In this document: positions 9,613-18,801 of the stretch, in pieces | Numbering within the stretch: the stretch's first letter is position 1 | Layout of the letters: every line of letters begins with the position of its first letter | Origin: Acidobacteriota bacterium | Lineage (GTDB): Bacteria; Acidobacteriota; Blastocatellia; Pyrinomonadales; Pyrinomonadaceae | Direction of reading: 5' to 3' | DNA: 64,000 nt | Assembly (NCBI GenBank): GCA_019639235.1 | Contig: JAHBSG010000001.1 | Span: 62,001-126,000 of the forward strand | Made by a program: the position numbers and the translations under genes | The notes under the pieces: model-generated | Databases searched by the model: none | The model's input: only the letters and a program-made list of their open reading frames with translations | What the model was told of the DNA's origin: nothing

Positions 9613-10242
9613 CTATTGGCGAGGTTCAATCCTGATCGTCTTGATCCTTACGTCCTCGACGGGCCTTTCAAAATCCTTTGGTTGCACGCCAGCGATGATG
9701 CGGGCATTGTTCATTCCGTCGATCACCTTACCGAAGATGGTATAACGCCGATCGAAAGCGGTCTCCCGCTTCAAGGTGATGAAAAACTGTGAGTTTGCCG
9801 AGTTAACGTCCTGGCTGCGTGCCGCGCCGACTATTCCCGTATTGTATTCGATATCCGAAAACTCGGCGGGGACGTCCGCCTTCGATGAACCGCCCTGGCC
9901 ATCATTTCGCGGGTCGGCGTCCTTCGAGTTTGGGTCGCCGCCCTGGATAACGCTGTCGTTCACCCGGTGGAAGGTCGTACCGTCGTAGAATCCCTCGCGG
10001 GCGAGTTCCTTGAACCGTTCGACCATCTTGGGCGCGATGTTTGAATACAATTCGATTCTTATCGTCCCGTAGGCTCCTTTGTTCTCCATCTCGATCACCG
10101 CGATTTCAGCATCCGGGATCGGCGTCACACCCGTTCTTACGGCCGCGTTTGAGGAGTTGTTGGCCGAAGGTGAAGTGCCGCACCCGCCAGCGAGCAAAAC
10201 GCCAAATACTAAGACCATTGAAATTCCAATCGTTCCTTTCAT
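9613..10242 (-). CDS. Peptidyl-prolyl isomerase, cyclophilin type, lipoprotein
   Basis: This is a prolyl cis-trans isomerase of the cyclophilin fold that assists folding of exported proteins. The start at 10242 gives a signal peptide MKGTIGISMVLVFGVLLAGG with lipobox Cys (GGC), so it should be membrane-anchored outside the cytoplasm. Cyclophilin blocks are visible: GFYDGTTFHRVNDSVIQGGD, NSANSQFFITL and RYTIFGKVIDGM. It starts 4 bases after the dtd stop and is the last gene of a cyclophilin-dtd-cyclophilin run. An upstream in-frame start at 10308 would overlap dtd and hide the signal peptide. Confidence 0.9.
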   Translation of the reverse strand: MKGTIGISMVLVFGVLLAGGCGTSPSANNSSNAAVRTGVTPIPDAEIAVIEMENKGAYGTIRIELYSNIAPKMVERFKELAREGFYDGTTFHRVNDSVIQGGDPNSKDADPRNDGQGGSSKADVPAEFSDIEYNTGIVGAARSQDVNSANSQFFITLKRETAFDRRYTIFGKVIDGMNNARIIAGVQPKDFERPVEDVRIKTIRIEPRQ

Positions 10243-10246
10243 CTCA

Positions 10247-10705
10247 TCACTTTTCTTTCTTAAAGTCGTCGGTGTCGAGCCATATCGTGACCGGGCCGCT
10301 GTTAACAAGCTCGACGTTCATCATAGCCTGAAACCGTCCGGCCTGGACACTAATGCCAGAGCTCTTGAGGCGATCCATGAAGTACTCGTATAAGCGATTT
10401 GCTTCTTCCGGCGCTGCCGCGCCAATATATGACGGGCGCCGCCCGCGGCGAGAATCGGCAAAGAGCGTAAACTGCGAGACAACCAACACTTCACCTTCAA
10501 CGTCTAGCGTCGAAAGGTTCATCTTGCCAGCGTCGTCGTCAAAGATCCGCAGATTCACGATCTTTTCAACAAGAATATCCGCTTCGAGTTCTCTATCTTC
10601 CTTGCCGACGCCGAGAAGCACTAACAGCCCCTCCCCGATCCTTCCGACTATCGCATCGCCGACCGTGACCTGCGCTTCTGAAACCCTTTGGATCAGAGCC
10701 CGCAT
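10247..10705 (-). CDS. dtd: D-aminoacyl-tRNA deacylase
   Basis: The enzyme removes D-amino acids (and Gly from tRNA-Ala) from mischarged tRNAs in the cytoplasm. The 152-residue protein starts [15 protein letters not shown] and has the family's SQFTLFAD and [11 protein letters not shown] motifs, which form the active-site pocket. Its length is typical. The ATG at 10705 overlaps the TGA of the upstream cyclophilin gene by one base (TGATG), so the two are translationally coupled. Confidence 0.95.
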   Translation of the reverse strand: MRALIQRVSEAQVTVGDAIVGRIGEGLLVLLGVGKEDRELEADILVEKIVNLRIFDDDAGKMNLSTLDVEGEVLVVSQFTLFADSRRGRRPSYIGAAAPEEANRLYEYFMDRLKSSGISVQAGRFQAMMNVELVNSGPVTIWLDTDDFKKEK

Positions 10706-11199
10706 CAATTGACCGCTTCTTCAATAAAAACACGATTCATCACGACCGGTTCGAGCGGTTTGTCGCGTTCATTGGTCGCCACTTCCGCGATCGCGTTAAC
10801 CACATCCTGCCCCTCGATAACCTTGCCGAACTTGGTGTAACTCGGAGGAAGCGGATAATCGATGTGCATAATGAAGAATTGTGAGCCGTTCGTGTTGGGG
10901 CCGGCGTTAGCCATCGCGACGGTTCCGCGTTCATAAACCCCGGCGTAGAGATCTGACATCCGGTCGATCTCGTCGTCAAAACGTCCGCCCCACGCCGATT
11001 CGCCGCCGTACCCTTCGCCGAGCGGGTCGCCGCCCTGAATCATAAAATTCTTGATCACGCGATGGAAAATGACACTGTCGTAGTAATTCCGTTCGGCCAA
11101 AAGCCGAAAATTCTCGGTCGTCTTCGGAGCGTCCTGCTCCAAAAGCTCGAATTTGATCGTGCCTTTGTTGGTCTCTATAACTGCGATCCTGTTGCTCAT
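10705..11199 (-). CDS. Peptidyl-prolyl isomerase, cyclophilin type, cytoplasmic
   Basis: The 164-residue cyclophilin has no signal peptide ([20 protein letters not shown]). It carries the catalytic-face motifs [26 protein letters not shown] and [17 protein letters not shown] ribosome-binding site precedes the ATG, and the AT-rich 72 bases before it probably hold the promoter for this and the next two genes. It pairs with the lipoprotein cyclophilin two genes downstream, which suggests one copy for each side of the membrane. Confidence 0.92.
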   Translation of the reverse strand: MSNRIAVIETNKGTIKFELLEQDAPKTTENFRLLAERNYYDSVIFHRVIKNFMIQGGDPLGEGYGGESAWGGRFDDEIDRMSDLYAGVYERGTVAMANAGPNTNGSQFFIMHIDYPLPPSYTKFGKVIEGQDVVNAIAEVATNERDKPLEPVVMNRVFIEEAVN

Positions 11200-11271
11200 T
11201 TAAGTCTCCTAATCTGAATAAATATAAATAAAAAAGCTACCACGATTGAAAGATAAAGGCGAATTGCGTGC

Positions 11272-12135
11272 TCATCGCTCAAGGATAAACCTCCTAATTG
11301 CCTCCGCGACCCCGGCGCTGTTGTTATCTGCCGTCTGGTGAACTCCGGCGCGTTCGAGGAGCCGCCTATCCGCGTTGCCCATAACGACCGGCGTGCCGGC
11401 GTATTCAAGCATCTCAAGGTCGTTGAAATTGTCGCCTATCGCCATCACGCCCTCGTGTTCGATGCCGTGCCGTTCGGCTAGTTTCCGGACCCCGACTCCC
11501 TTTGAAGCGTGGCTGGGAAGAATATCGAGCAAAGTGAAGTCAAGCTTCGGATAGATCGTCGCGAGGAGCGTAACTGTGTCGCCAAGTTCGGTTCTAAGCA
11601 GAGCTTCGAGCTTTGCCATCGCGTCACAGCCGCCCGAAAACGAGATATGGATCACCTGATGGTCAGGAAGTGCGTCCTCAAGAGAACTTACGTGATGGAC
11701 GGCTTCCTCGGCCTCGTTGCCGTGCATCGTTTCAGCCCAGAGAATGTATTTTTGGAGCGGCTCGTTGTCGTGCGATACGCGGTCATAGATCATTGTGCCT
11801 TTTCCGTGCGGGTCGGCACTGACGAGTGCGTCGCCGCCGTACTTCTTGCCGACTCGGACGATCTCAAGAGCGACGTCGGTAGCAAGCAGGGAAGCCTCGA
11901 CCGTCTGCAGGGAATCAGCGAACTTTAGTAGTGCTCCGTTGTGGGTTATAAGCGGAGCGTTCAGCTCAAGATGCTGCCCGACGTGCCGTGCGTCGCGGAA
12001 GCGACGGCCGGTAGCGATGGTGACAAGCACGCCTGCGTCCTCGGCCGCTCGTATCGCAAGCCGATTCGCCTCCGGTACCTTGCCCTGTGAATCGAGCACC
12101 GTGCCGTCAAGATCTAATGCGAGAAGTTTTATCAC
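11272..12135 (-). CDS. HAD-superfamily phosphatase, Cof type (IIB)
   Basis: The 287-residue cytoplasmic hydrolase has HAD motif 1 LALDLDGTVLD, motif 2 TIATGRR, a IIB cap and motif 4 GDNFNDLEML. Family members dephosphorylate sugar phosphates or nucleotide cofactors; the substrate is not evident here. It starts with GTG at 12135, overlapping the mltG stop (GTGA), so the two genes are coupled. Confidence 0.85.
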   Translation of the reverse strand: MIKLLALDLDGTVLDSQGKVPEANRLAIRAAEDAGVLVTIATGRRFRDARHVGQHLELNAPLITHNGALLKFADSLQTVEASLLATDVALEIVRVGKKYGGDALVSADPHGKGTMIYDRVSHDNEPLQKYILWAETMHGNEAEEAVHHVSSLEDALPDHQVIHISFSGGCDAMAKLEALLRTELGDTVTLLATIYPKLDFTLLDILPSHASKGVGVRKLAERHGIEHEGVMAIGDNFNDLEMLEYAGTPVVMGNADRRLLERAGVHQTADNNSAGVAEAIRRFILER

Positions 12136-13220
12136 TGCCGGTTGTTGCTCTCCCGTTTAAGCCTTCGCTGTTCCTCTAGCCATCGTTGGTAGATGGCTTT
12201 GCCTTTTTCGAATTCGGCGGCGGAGGCGTAGAAGTGGTGCGAGCCGTCGTTTTTCCCTACATCGAGAACATAAAATATGAAGTCCGTCTCGGCCGGGTTT
12301 AGGGCCGCTTCGATGGCTGAAGCTGAGACGGACGAGATCGGGCCGGGCGGGATGCCGCCGTATTTTCGCGTGTTGTAGGGCGAATCGGCCTCGATGTCGC
12401 TCTTGTGAATGGTGCCGTCCCATCGGTTCTGCATCTTTGCGACATAGACGACCGTTTGGTCGATGCCGAGCGGGATGTTGCGATTTATGCGGTTATAGAT
12501 GACCGAAGCGACCATCGGGCGTTCGGCTTCGACCGGCGATTCAGTCTCGATCAGCGAAGCGATGGTGACGATCTCATGCGGCGTGCGGCCGAGAGCCTTT
12601 GCCCGCTCGGTCCATTCAGGCCTCCATGTCTTGCGAAACTGCTCGACAAGTCTCGGAATTATGATCCTCGGCGAGGCGTCCGGCGGTAGCTCGTACGTTG
12701 CTGGGTATAGATAGCCCTCCAGGTTCTTGGCATCGGGGTCGAAGTCGCGGATCAGCGTCGTATCGCTCATTAGGGCAAGGATCTCGCTTTCGTTCATCGC
12801 CGGTTCGCCGGGGAATTGTTCGGCGAGTCGCTTGGCGATGTCATAGCGGGTGAAGCCCTCGGGAATGGTCAGCCGCTTCGTTGCGGTCGTGCCTTTCTCA
12901 AGTGTTTTGAGTACTTCGAGCGCCGAGATCGGCGATGCAAACCGATACTCGCCAGCCTGGAGCCTTGAAGCGTCGCCGGCCGTCCTGAGGTAAAGCTTGA
13001 GGGCAAGCGGCGAGCGGACGATGCCTTCAGCCGCGAGGCGATCGATTATCGTACTCGGCGCGGTGCCGCGTTCGATCGTGATGATGTCATCGGCCTTGGT
13101 ATGCTCGGCCTTTGAACTCAGCGACGAGAAAAGCCAATACACGCCCGCCCCAGTCGCCAAGAGCCCGGCAAGCACCAATACAAAAATGACTCTTAGAAGT
13201 TTGATCATCGCTATTTTCAT
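12132..13220 (-). CDS. mltG: Endolytic murein transglycosylase
   Basis: MltG cleaves nascent peptidoglycan glycan strands and sets chain length at the outer face of the inner membrane. The 362-residue protein has one N-terminal membrane segment (about residues 6-30), a LysM-like region (EGFTRYDIAKRL) and the YceG catalytic domain. The catalytic Glu lies in IASLIETES and is followed by ERPMVASVIYNRI. It is the first gene of the leftward run and is divergent from kbl across 224 bases. Confidence 0.93.
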   Translation of the reverse strand: MKIAMIKLLRVIFVLVLAGLLATGAGVYWLFSSLSSKAEHTKADDIITIERGTAPSTIIDRLAAEGIVRSPLALKLYLRTAGDASRLQAGEYRFASPISALEVLKTLEKGTTATKRLTIPEGFTRYDIAKRLAEQFPGEPAMNESEILALMSDTTLIRDFDPDAKNLEGYLYPATYELPPDASPRIIIPRLVEQFRKTWRPEWTERAKALGRTPHEIVTIASLIETESPVEAERPMVASVIYNRINRNIPLGIDQTVVYVAKMQNRWDGTIHKSDIEADSPYNTRKYGGIPPGPISSVSASAIEAALNPAETDFIFYVLDVGKNDGSHHFYASAAEFEKGKAIYQRWLEEQRRLKRESNNRQ

Positions 13221-13444
13221 CTTACCAAAATCGCCGCGAGCGACTCAGCCTGGAGAGGTAAAGGTGGTTGCTTTCACAAGCGATGCTGCATTCGATAGAC
13301 ACACCGGTATTCAATAGTGACTTTGACAATAGTCGGTGAAAGAAATGTTTTTTGGTATTCTTTGATGTGACAGCCGAATGCGGTTGCTCGTCGGTCGATT
13401 ACGCCTTTCGGCCAGCCTGAGAACATTTTTTTCGAAATGAGTAT

Positions 13445-14644
13445 ATGTACGGAAAGATCAGAGAACATTTGGAAACTACGCTCAACGAGATCAAAGAAGC
13501 AGGGCTCTACAAGAACGAACGTGTGATCGAGGGGCCGCAGGACGCTCACATCGATGTGAACGGCCGCGAGGTGCTCAACATGTGCGCGAACAACTATCTT
13601 GGGCTGAGCGATCATCCAGCTATAGTCGACGCCGCAAGAAGATCGCTCGCCGAATGGGGCTACGGCCTGTCGTCGGTGCGATTCATTTGCGGAACACAGA
13701 CTATTCACAAAGAGCTCGAGCGGAAGATCAGCGAGTTCCTCGGTACAGAGGATACGATCCTCTACACAAGCTGTTTTGACGCGAACGGCGGACTTTTTGA
13801 GACGCTCTTAGGTGAAGAGGATGCTGTTATCTCGGATGAACTCAATCACGCCAGCATCATCGACGGCATCCGGCTCTGCAAGGCACAGCGGTTCCGCTAC
13901 AGGAACAGCGACATGGCCGATCTTGAGGCAAAGCTCGACGAAGCAAAGTCCGCACGATTCAAGATGATTGCGACCGATGGCGTGTTCTCGATGGATGGTT
14001 ACATCGCCAGGCTCGATGAGATCTGCGATCTTGCCGAAAAGCACGATGCACTCGTCATGGTCGATGATTCGCACGCAGTCGGGTTCATGGGCACGCACGG
14101 AAAGGGAACTCACGAGCATTGTGGTGTGATGGACCGCATCGACTTGATAACCGGAACGCTCGGCAAGGCACTCGGCGGTGCGAGCGGCGGCTATACGAGC
14201 GGGAAGAAGGAAATGATCGACCTGCTGCGTCAGCGTTCGCGGCCCTACCTTTTCTCAAACTCGGTTGCCCCGCCAATCGTTGCTGCGTCGATTGCTGCGA
14301 TCGACATGCTGCAGGCCTCGACCGAACGCCGTGACAAGCTAATGGACAACACACGGTATTTCCGTGAAAAGATCCAGTCGGTCGGGCTTGAAGTATTGCC
14401 CGGCGAGCATCCGATCGTTCCGGTGATGTTCGGCGAAGCTCAGCCCGCGGTGAAAATGGCGGAGGCACTGCTCGAGAAAGGCGTTTACGTAATCCCGTTT
14501 TCGTTCCCTGTCGTTCCGAAAGGGAAGGCGAGGATCAGAACGCAAGTTTCGGCCGCCCACTCGAAAGCGGATCTCGACTTTGCTGTCGAAAAATTCGCCG
14601 AGGCGAAAGAAGAACTCGGAATAGGAAAAGGCGCTTCGGCCTAA
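13445..14644 (+). CDS. kbl: Glycine C-acetyltransferase (2-amino-3-ketobutyrate CoA ligase)
   Basis: This PLP enzyme converts 2-amino-3-ketobutyrate and CoA to glycine and acetyl-CoA in threonine breakdown. The 399 residues belong to the alpha-oxoamine synthase family: [14 protein letters not shown] near the N-terminus, [10 protein letters not shown], and the PLP lysine in [14 protein letters not shown]. The N-terminus ([13 protein letters not shown]) matches Kbl rather than BioF or HemA. No threonine dehydrogenase (tdh) gene is adjacent. Threonine ammonia-lyase occurs about 11 kb away, an alternative threonine route. Confidence 0.92.
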   Translation: MYGKIREHLETTLNEIKEAGLYKNERVIEGPQDAHIDVNGREVLNMCANNYLGLSDHPAIVDAARRSLAEWGYGLSSVRFICGTQTIHKELERKISEFLGTEDTILYTSCFDANGGLFETLLGEEDAVISDELNHASIIDGIRLCKAQRFRYRNSDMADLEAKLDEAKSARFKMIATDGVFSMDGYIARLDEICDLAEKHDALVMVDDSHAVGFMGTHGKGTHEHCGVMDRIDLITGTLGKALGGASGGYTSGKKEMIDLLRQRSRPYLFSNSVAPPIVAASIAAIDMLQASTERRDKLMDNTRYFREKIQSVGLEVLPGEHPIVPVMFGEAQPAVKMAEALLEKGVYVIPFSFPVVPKGKARIRTQVSAAHSKADLDFAVEKFAEAKEELGIGKGASA

Positions 14645-14655
14645 GCCAAAGCGCC
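14630..14655 (-). terminator. Terminator of the thrS-infC-rpmI-rplT operon
   Basis: On the minus strand GGCGCTT (14655-14649) pairs with AAGCGCC (14636-14630), followed by TTTT. It lies 20 bases past the rplT stop and extends into the end of the convergent kbl gene. Confidence 0.75.
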
Positions 14656-14675
14656 AAATTCTCATCGAAACAGGC

Positions 14676-15053
14676 CTAGGCTGCCGCCTGGGCTTTACTG
14701 TTTATGGCGTCCTTCGCCTTTCCGGCGATCGCAGCGAAGGCCTCGGGCTGTTTCACCGCGATATCGGCAAGTGCTTTGCGGTCAAGCTCGATTCCGGCCA
14801 GGTTCAGGCCATGCACGAACTGCGAGTATTTGATGTCGTTAAGTCGACACGCAGCGTTGATACGGACGATCCAAAGCTTGCGAAAATCACGCTTCTTCAG
14901 CTTGCGGCCGGTGTAGGCGAAGTTTAGGCCTCGTTCGACCGATTCTTTGGCCGAACGGTATAGTTTCGACTTTGTTCCACGATAGCCTTTGGCTAAGGCC
15001 AATATCTTTTTGCGTTTCTCAAGACGCTTGTTACCACGTTTTGCTCTAGGCAT
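14676..15053 (-). CDS. rplT: 50S ribosomal protein L20
   Basis: The 125-residue basic protein binds 23S rRNA and is needed for early large-subunit assembly. Typical features are [18 protein letters not shown] at the start, [16 protein letters not shown], and [16 protein letters not shown]. The C-terminus is alanine- and lysine-rich. It is the last gene of the thrS-infC-rpmI-rplT operon. In other bacteria L20 represses this operon; no obvious L20-site mimic was recognised here. Confidence 0.97.
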   Translation of the reverse strand: MPRAKRGNKRLEKRKKILALAKGYRGTKSKLYRSAKESVERGLNFAYTGRKLKKRDFRKLWIVRINAACRLNDIKYSQFVHGLNLAGIELDRKALADIAVKQPEAFAAIAGKAKDAINSKAQAAA

Positions 15054-15152
15054 AATTCCTCCGATGCGGAACTCAAATTTCCAGCTGCGGCATTATTTTT
15101 CCAATGCACGCATTAAACAACTTGAACTCCAAGTCTCATTATCCAATATCAA

Positions 15153-15356
15153 TTAATCCCGTCCGTAAGGCAGCATCTTTTCGACCCGCTTCTGGTCACC
15201 CTCGGACACGATCGTATCAATGTCGAGATTACGCTTTCGTTTATTCGTCTTCTTCGTCAATATGTGACGCGCATGCGAATGTCCCCGCTTGAACTTGCCA
15301 GTTGCGGTCGAGCGAAATCGCTTCGCGGCGCCCTTGTGTGTTTTTAGTTTCGGCAT
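15153..15356 (-). CDS. rpmI: 50S ribosomal protein L35
   Basis: The 67-residue protein starts [20 protein letters not shown] and contains [14 protein letters not shown], as expected for L35. It lies between infC and rplT; a 99-base gap separates it from rplT. Confidence 0.97.
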   Translation of the reverse strand: MPKLKTHKGAAKRFRSTATGKFKRGHSHARHILTKKTNKRKRNLDIDTIVSEGDQKRVEKMLPYGRD

Positions 15357-15390
15357 TACTTTTCTTCTCCTAAACTATCTATCGAGAAAT

Positions 15391-16071
15391 CTAAAAAATC
15401 CCATCGATCGGTTCCAGATCCTCGTTCTGTTCGTCCTTCTCTGATCGAGCCTGCTTGTCTTTCAATGGCTCGTCAGTCTTATGAAGCTTCTCATTTGGGG
15501 TCTTCTTGTCTGCGACCTTTGACTTTTTCGGGTTAAAGATCGTGAACATTTGGTACCCTTCCATCTTTGGTGCAACTTCGACATCTGCAAGGTCGGCAAG
15601 ATCTTGGGTCAGCTTTGCAAGGATCTTTGCACCAAGTTCGCGGTGAGACATCTCGCGTCCGCGAAATGCGATGGCAGCTCTTACCTTATCGCCATCCTCA
15701 AGCCATTCGCGGGCATGCTTCATTCGGTAGCCGTAATCGTGATCGTCAGTGCCGGGCCGGAACTTTATCTCCTTGACCTGAACCGTTACCTGCTTCTTCT
15801 TTGCTTCGTGGGCACGCTTCTTCTGTTCGTAAAGGAACTTGCCGTAATCGATCAATTTGCAAACAGGCGGCTTTGCGTTCGCGGCGATCTCAACCAGGTC
15901 AACGCCGCGTTTTCGAGCTTCCTGAATCGCATCCCGGGTATCCATCACCCCGAGCGTCTCGCCGTCGTCCGTCACGACACGCACCGCAGGCACCCTGATC
16001 CGCTCATTTGTGCGATGAAGCGGTTCCCGCTGCCGCGGCCTGAAATTACGTCCACCAAATCTCCTTGCGAT
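15391..16071 (-). CDS. infC: Translation initiation factor IF-3, AUC start
   Basis: IF-3 binds the 30S subunit and proofreads start-codon selection. The conserved N-terminal block RTNERIRVPAVRVV begins upstream of any ATG. Read back in frame, the protein begins at an ATC codon (16069-16071) giving (M)ARRFGGRNFRPRQREPLH. AAAGGAGG (16084-16077) lies 5 bases before it. This gives 226 residues, with the IF-3 N domain (LGVMDTRDAIQEA), a helical linker rich in Lys, and the C domain (VKEIKFRPGTDDHDY). A highly charged C-terminal extension of about 45 residues follows. In many bacteria infC uses AUU, AUC or AUA so that IF-3 limits its own synthesis. The thrS stop is 28 bases upstream. Confidence 0.93.
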   Translation of the reverse strand: MARRFGGRNFRPRQREPLHRTNERIRVPAVRVVTDDGETLGVMDTRDAIQEARKRGVDLVEIAANAKPPVCKLIDYGKFLYEQKKRAHEAKKKQVTVQVKEIKFRPGTDDHDYGYRMKHAREWLEDGDKVRAAIAFRGREMSHRELGAKILAKLTQDLADLADVEVAPKMEGYQMFTIFNPKKSKVADKKTPNEKLHKTDEPLKDKQARSEKDEQNEDLEPIDGIF

Positions 16072-16076
16072 ATTTG

Positions 16077-16084
16077 CCTCCTTT
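16077..16084 (-). promoter_or_regulatory. Ribosome-binding site that decides the infC start
   Basis: AAAGGAGG on the minus strand is the strongest Shine-Dalgarno sequence near infC. It is spaced 5 bases from the in-frame ATC at 16071. No in-frame ATG or TTG gives a full-length IF-3, and the in-frame GTG at 15993 would delete the conserved N-terminal block. Confidence 0.8.
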
Positions 16085-16099
16085 GCTCTAATCCGTTCG

Positions 16100-18070
16100 T
16101 TAGAGCGACCGCATTTCTCGTTGTTGCGTGATCATCTCTTTGAACTCTTCCAAAGACATCTGTCCGATGTCTCCTTGCTTGCGCTCGCGAACCGCGATCT
16201 TCTTTTCTTCTAGTTCCTTGTCACCAAGAACCAGCATGAATGGAACTTTCTGCAACTGTGCTTCCCTTATTTTTGCGCCTATCTTGTCAGAACGCAGATT
16301 AGCTTCAACACGGAATCCGGCATAACGAAGTTTTTCGGCGACCTCAGAAGCGTACTCGTTTATGCGATCGGTGATCGGGAGAACCGCAACCTGTACCGGA
16401 GCGAGCCAAAGCGGGAATGCACCGGCAAAGTGCTCGACCAGCACGCCAAAGAATCGCTCGACCGAGCCGAAAAGTGCGCGGTGGACCATCACCGGACGAT
16501 GAGGCAGATTGTCCTCGCCGATATACTCAAGTTCGAAACGTTCCGGCAAATTGAAGTCGAATTGGACCGTCGTCAACTGCCACAACCGCCCGATCGAGTC
16601 TTCAACCTTGATATCGATCTTCGGTCCGTAAAACGCTGCCTCGCCCTCGATCCGTTCGTATGGGATAGTGCGAGCGTTCAAGGCTTTAACGAGTGCCACT
16701 TCGGCGTCGAGCCAGTCCTTGTCCGATCCAAGATAACCCTTGTTATCCGCGCTACCGCGGACTGAAAGTTCGACCTTGAACTTCTCGAAGCCGAACGTAC
16801 GGAAGACGTCGTAAGCGAAATCCACGCAATCACCAATCTCGTCAACAATCTGCGAGGGCGTGCAGAAAATGTGAGCATCGTCCTGCGTAAAGCCGCGGAC
16901 TCGCATGAGCCCATGGAGAGTTCCTGAAAGTTCCGCTCGATATACAGTGCCAAGTTCGGCGTATCGAAGCGGCAGTTCGCGGTACGAACGCCGGTGCGAT
17001 TTGTAGATTCCGATATGGAACGGGCAGTTCATCGGCTTTAGCCGGAACTCCGTCTCCTCTTTGAACCACTCCGGAAGGCCGACCGGCTCGAACAGGTTAT
17101 CCGCGTAGTTTTCTTCGTGACCGGAGGTCTGCCAAAGCTGGCGCTTCGCGATGTGCGGCGTAAAGACCATCCCGTAACCACGCTTAACGAGTTCGTCGCG
17201 AAGGTAATCCTCCATCTCCTTGCGGACGATACCGCCTTTGGGATGGAAGAAGATCAGCCCCTGGCCGTAGTCTTCCTGGATCGAGAACAGATCGAGTTCC
17301 TTTCCGAGCTTGCGATGGTCACGTTTCTCTGCCTCTTCACGCTGCTTGACCCAAGCATCGAGCTCCTCCTGCGTAGCAAATGCGGTTCCATAAATACGCT
17401 GCATCTGTTCGCGCTCCGAATCACCTTTCCAATATGCTCCGGAGATAGCAAGTAATTTGAATGCTTTCAGCTTGCCAGTGTGGGGAACGTGAGGCCCGAG
17501 ACAGAAATCGATGAACGGTGAATTGTCGATGTAGTAAATACTGGCATTGCCATCAACCTTTTCATCGATAAGCTCGCATTTAAGCGGCTCTTCGCGTTCC
17601 TTGAAAATGTCAAGAATCTTCGCCTTGTCCACGTTCTCTCTGCGATATGGCAGGTTGCGCTTCGCCATTTCGCGCATCCGCTTCTCGATCATCGGCAGAT
17701 CGTCATCGTTCAACATTCGCGGGGCAATGATATCGTAGAAAAAGCCGTAACGCGGGTCTTCCATCAAGGCAGGTCCGACACCGAGCTTCGTTCCGGGGAA
17801 AAGATCGAGAATGGCCGCTGCGAGCAAATGAGCCGTCGAGTGCCTTATCACCTCAAGCCCGTCGAGTGAATCAACAGTTACGGGTTCGATCAAAATAACC
17901 TCACCGGACATATCGAGTGTCCGATTGAGATCGACTTCTTCGCCGTTCACCTTTGCTGCGAGGGCGCGTTTGAATAGGTCGCGGTCGAATGCCTTAATAG
18001 CATCCGCGACTGTCGCCGGCGAAGGGATCGACCGTACGGCATCACCAAATTGGATGTTCAATTCACTCAT
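16100..18070 (-). CDS. thrS: Threonyl-tRNA synthetase
   Basis: This class II synthetase charges tRNA-Thr. The 656 residues show the TGS domain, the editing domain with [11 protein letters not shown] and the distal [16 protein letters not shown], the catalytic motif 2 region ([14 protein letters not shown]), and the Zn-binding Cys in MNCPFH. The C-terminal anticodon-binding domain ends [15 protein letters not shown]. The ATG at 18070 gives [12 protein letters not shown]; a GTG directly before it (18073) could also serve. It heads the operon with infC, rpmI and rplT. An inverted repeat lies immediately upstream of the start. Confidence 0.96.
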   Translation of the reverse strand: MSELNIQFGDAVRSIPSPATVADAIKAFDRDLFKRALAAKVNGEEVDLNRTLDMSGEVILIEPVTVDSLDGLEVIRHSTAHLLAAAILDLFPGTKLGVGPALMEDPRYGFFYDIIAPRMLNDDDLPMIEKRMREMAKRNLPYRRENVDKAKILDIFKEREEPLKCELIDEKVDGNASIYYIDNSPFIDFCLGPHVPHTGKLKAFKLLAISGAYWKGDSEREQMQRIYGTAFATQEELDAWVKQREEAEKRDHRKLGKELDLFSIQEDYGQGLIFFHPKGGIVRKEMEDYLRDELVKRGYGMVFTPHIAKRQLWQTSGHEENYADNLFEPVGLPEWFKEETEFRLKPMNCPFHIGIYKSHRRSYRELPLRYAELGTVYRAELSGTLHGLMRVRGFTQDDAHIFCTPSQIVDEIGDCVDFAYDVFRTFGFEKFKVELSVRGSADNKGYLGSDKDWLDAEVALVKALNARTIPYERIEGEAAFYGPKIDIKVEDSIGRLWQLTTVQFDFNLPERFELEYIGEDNLPHRPVMVHRALFGSVERFFGVLVEHFAGAFPLWLAPVQVAVLPITDRINEYASEVAEKLRYAGFRVEANLRSDKIGAKIREAQLQKVPFMLVLGDKELEEKKIAVRERKQGDIGQMSLEEFKEMITQQREMRSL

Positions 18071-18073
18071 CAC

Positions 18074-18129
18074 TTGTAGGATCAGTCATCGCAACCGGCA
18101 AGACCGGGGTCCGAGCATCGCTCCTACAA
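18074..18129 (-). promoter_or_regulatory. Structured thrS leader: inverted repeat adjoining the start
   Basis: In the transcript TTGTAGGA (18129-18122) and TCCTACAA (18081-18074) form a perfect 8-bp stem over a 40-base loop. The loop contains further short complementarity (CCGG...CCGG). The 3' arm ends next to the thrS start codons, so folding could hide the initiation region. Known ThrRS genes autoregulate through leader structures; that this one does is inference. Confidence 0.45.
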
Positions 18130-18298
18130 CCGCTACTACTTAAACAAGATCAGATCCGATAAGAGCGACTTTGCCAAAAAGGAAAGAACACAGCCTGAAG
18201 ATCGGCGAGTGCCTTCCGTCATCGCACCATTAGAGGTGCGTCGTAGTAGTCAATAAAACAGCAAAGTTCTTCGAAAGCATCTTATCGAAAATATTAAA

Positions 18299-18373
<75 letters not shown>

Positions 18374-18480
18374 ACGTTTCGCCCAAATGAAAGCGAACCT
18401 AAAGAATGCCAAACAGGCGATTTCCTGTCAAGAGTCCGTGCCAACATTCACAATTTGCTTCAGACGGAAAACTGTGTCGT

Positions 18481-18798
18481 CTATTTAGCGTCCTCAATAA
18501 ACTCCTCAAGCGAATGCCAAACCTGCCGTTCAACTAAGACTCCGGACGAAAAATGAGCCGCAAAATCATCCCGGAGCCCCGAGGCGAAGTCACTGAGATA
18601 GCGATCTAGGGCAGCTTGGCCGGCCGCTACATATGTCGTCCGGTATCTTCCGCCCCCATCGGAGACAAAAAATGCCCGTGCAAAACATCCGGTCGTGAGC
18701 ACATCCGGAATATGCCGGCGGGTCATATAATCCTCGAAACCGACTCTGTTCGGGCTTTCGACCGTAACCGTCACTTCATAATAGATCTCATTCTCCAT
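18481..18798 (-). CDS. DUF4286 family protein
   Basis: The 105-residue cytoplasmic protein has the DUF4286 signature: YYEVTVTVES at the start, FEDYMTRRHIPDVLTTGCF, and a mid TTYVAAGQAALDRYL segment. The compact ferredoxin-like alpha/beta fold has no assigned function. It begins 3 bases after the stop of the arginase-like gene, so it is co-transcribed with it. Confidence 0.75.
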   Translation of the reverse strand: MENEIYYEVTVTVESPNRVGFEDYMTRRHIPDVLTTGCFARAFFVSDGGGRYRTTYVAAGQAALDRYLSDFASGLRDDFAAHFSSGVLVERQVWHSLEEFIEDAK

Positions 18799-18801
18799 CT
18801 T

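Noticed and set aside
18089..18121. Possible 10-codon leader peptide inside the thrS leader stem
   Set aside because: The ATG lies only two bases after AGGAG and the peptide has no threonine codons, so attenuation by a leader peptide is not supported.
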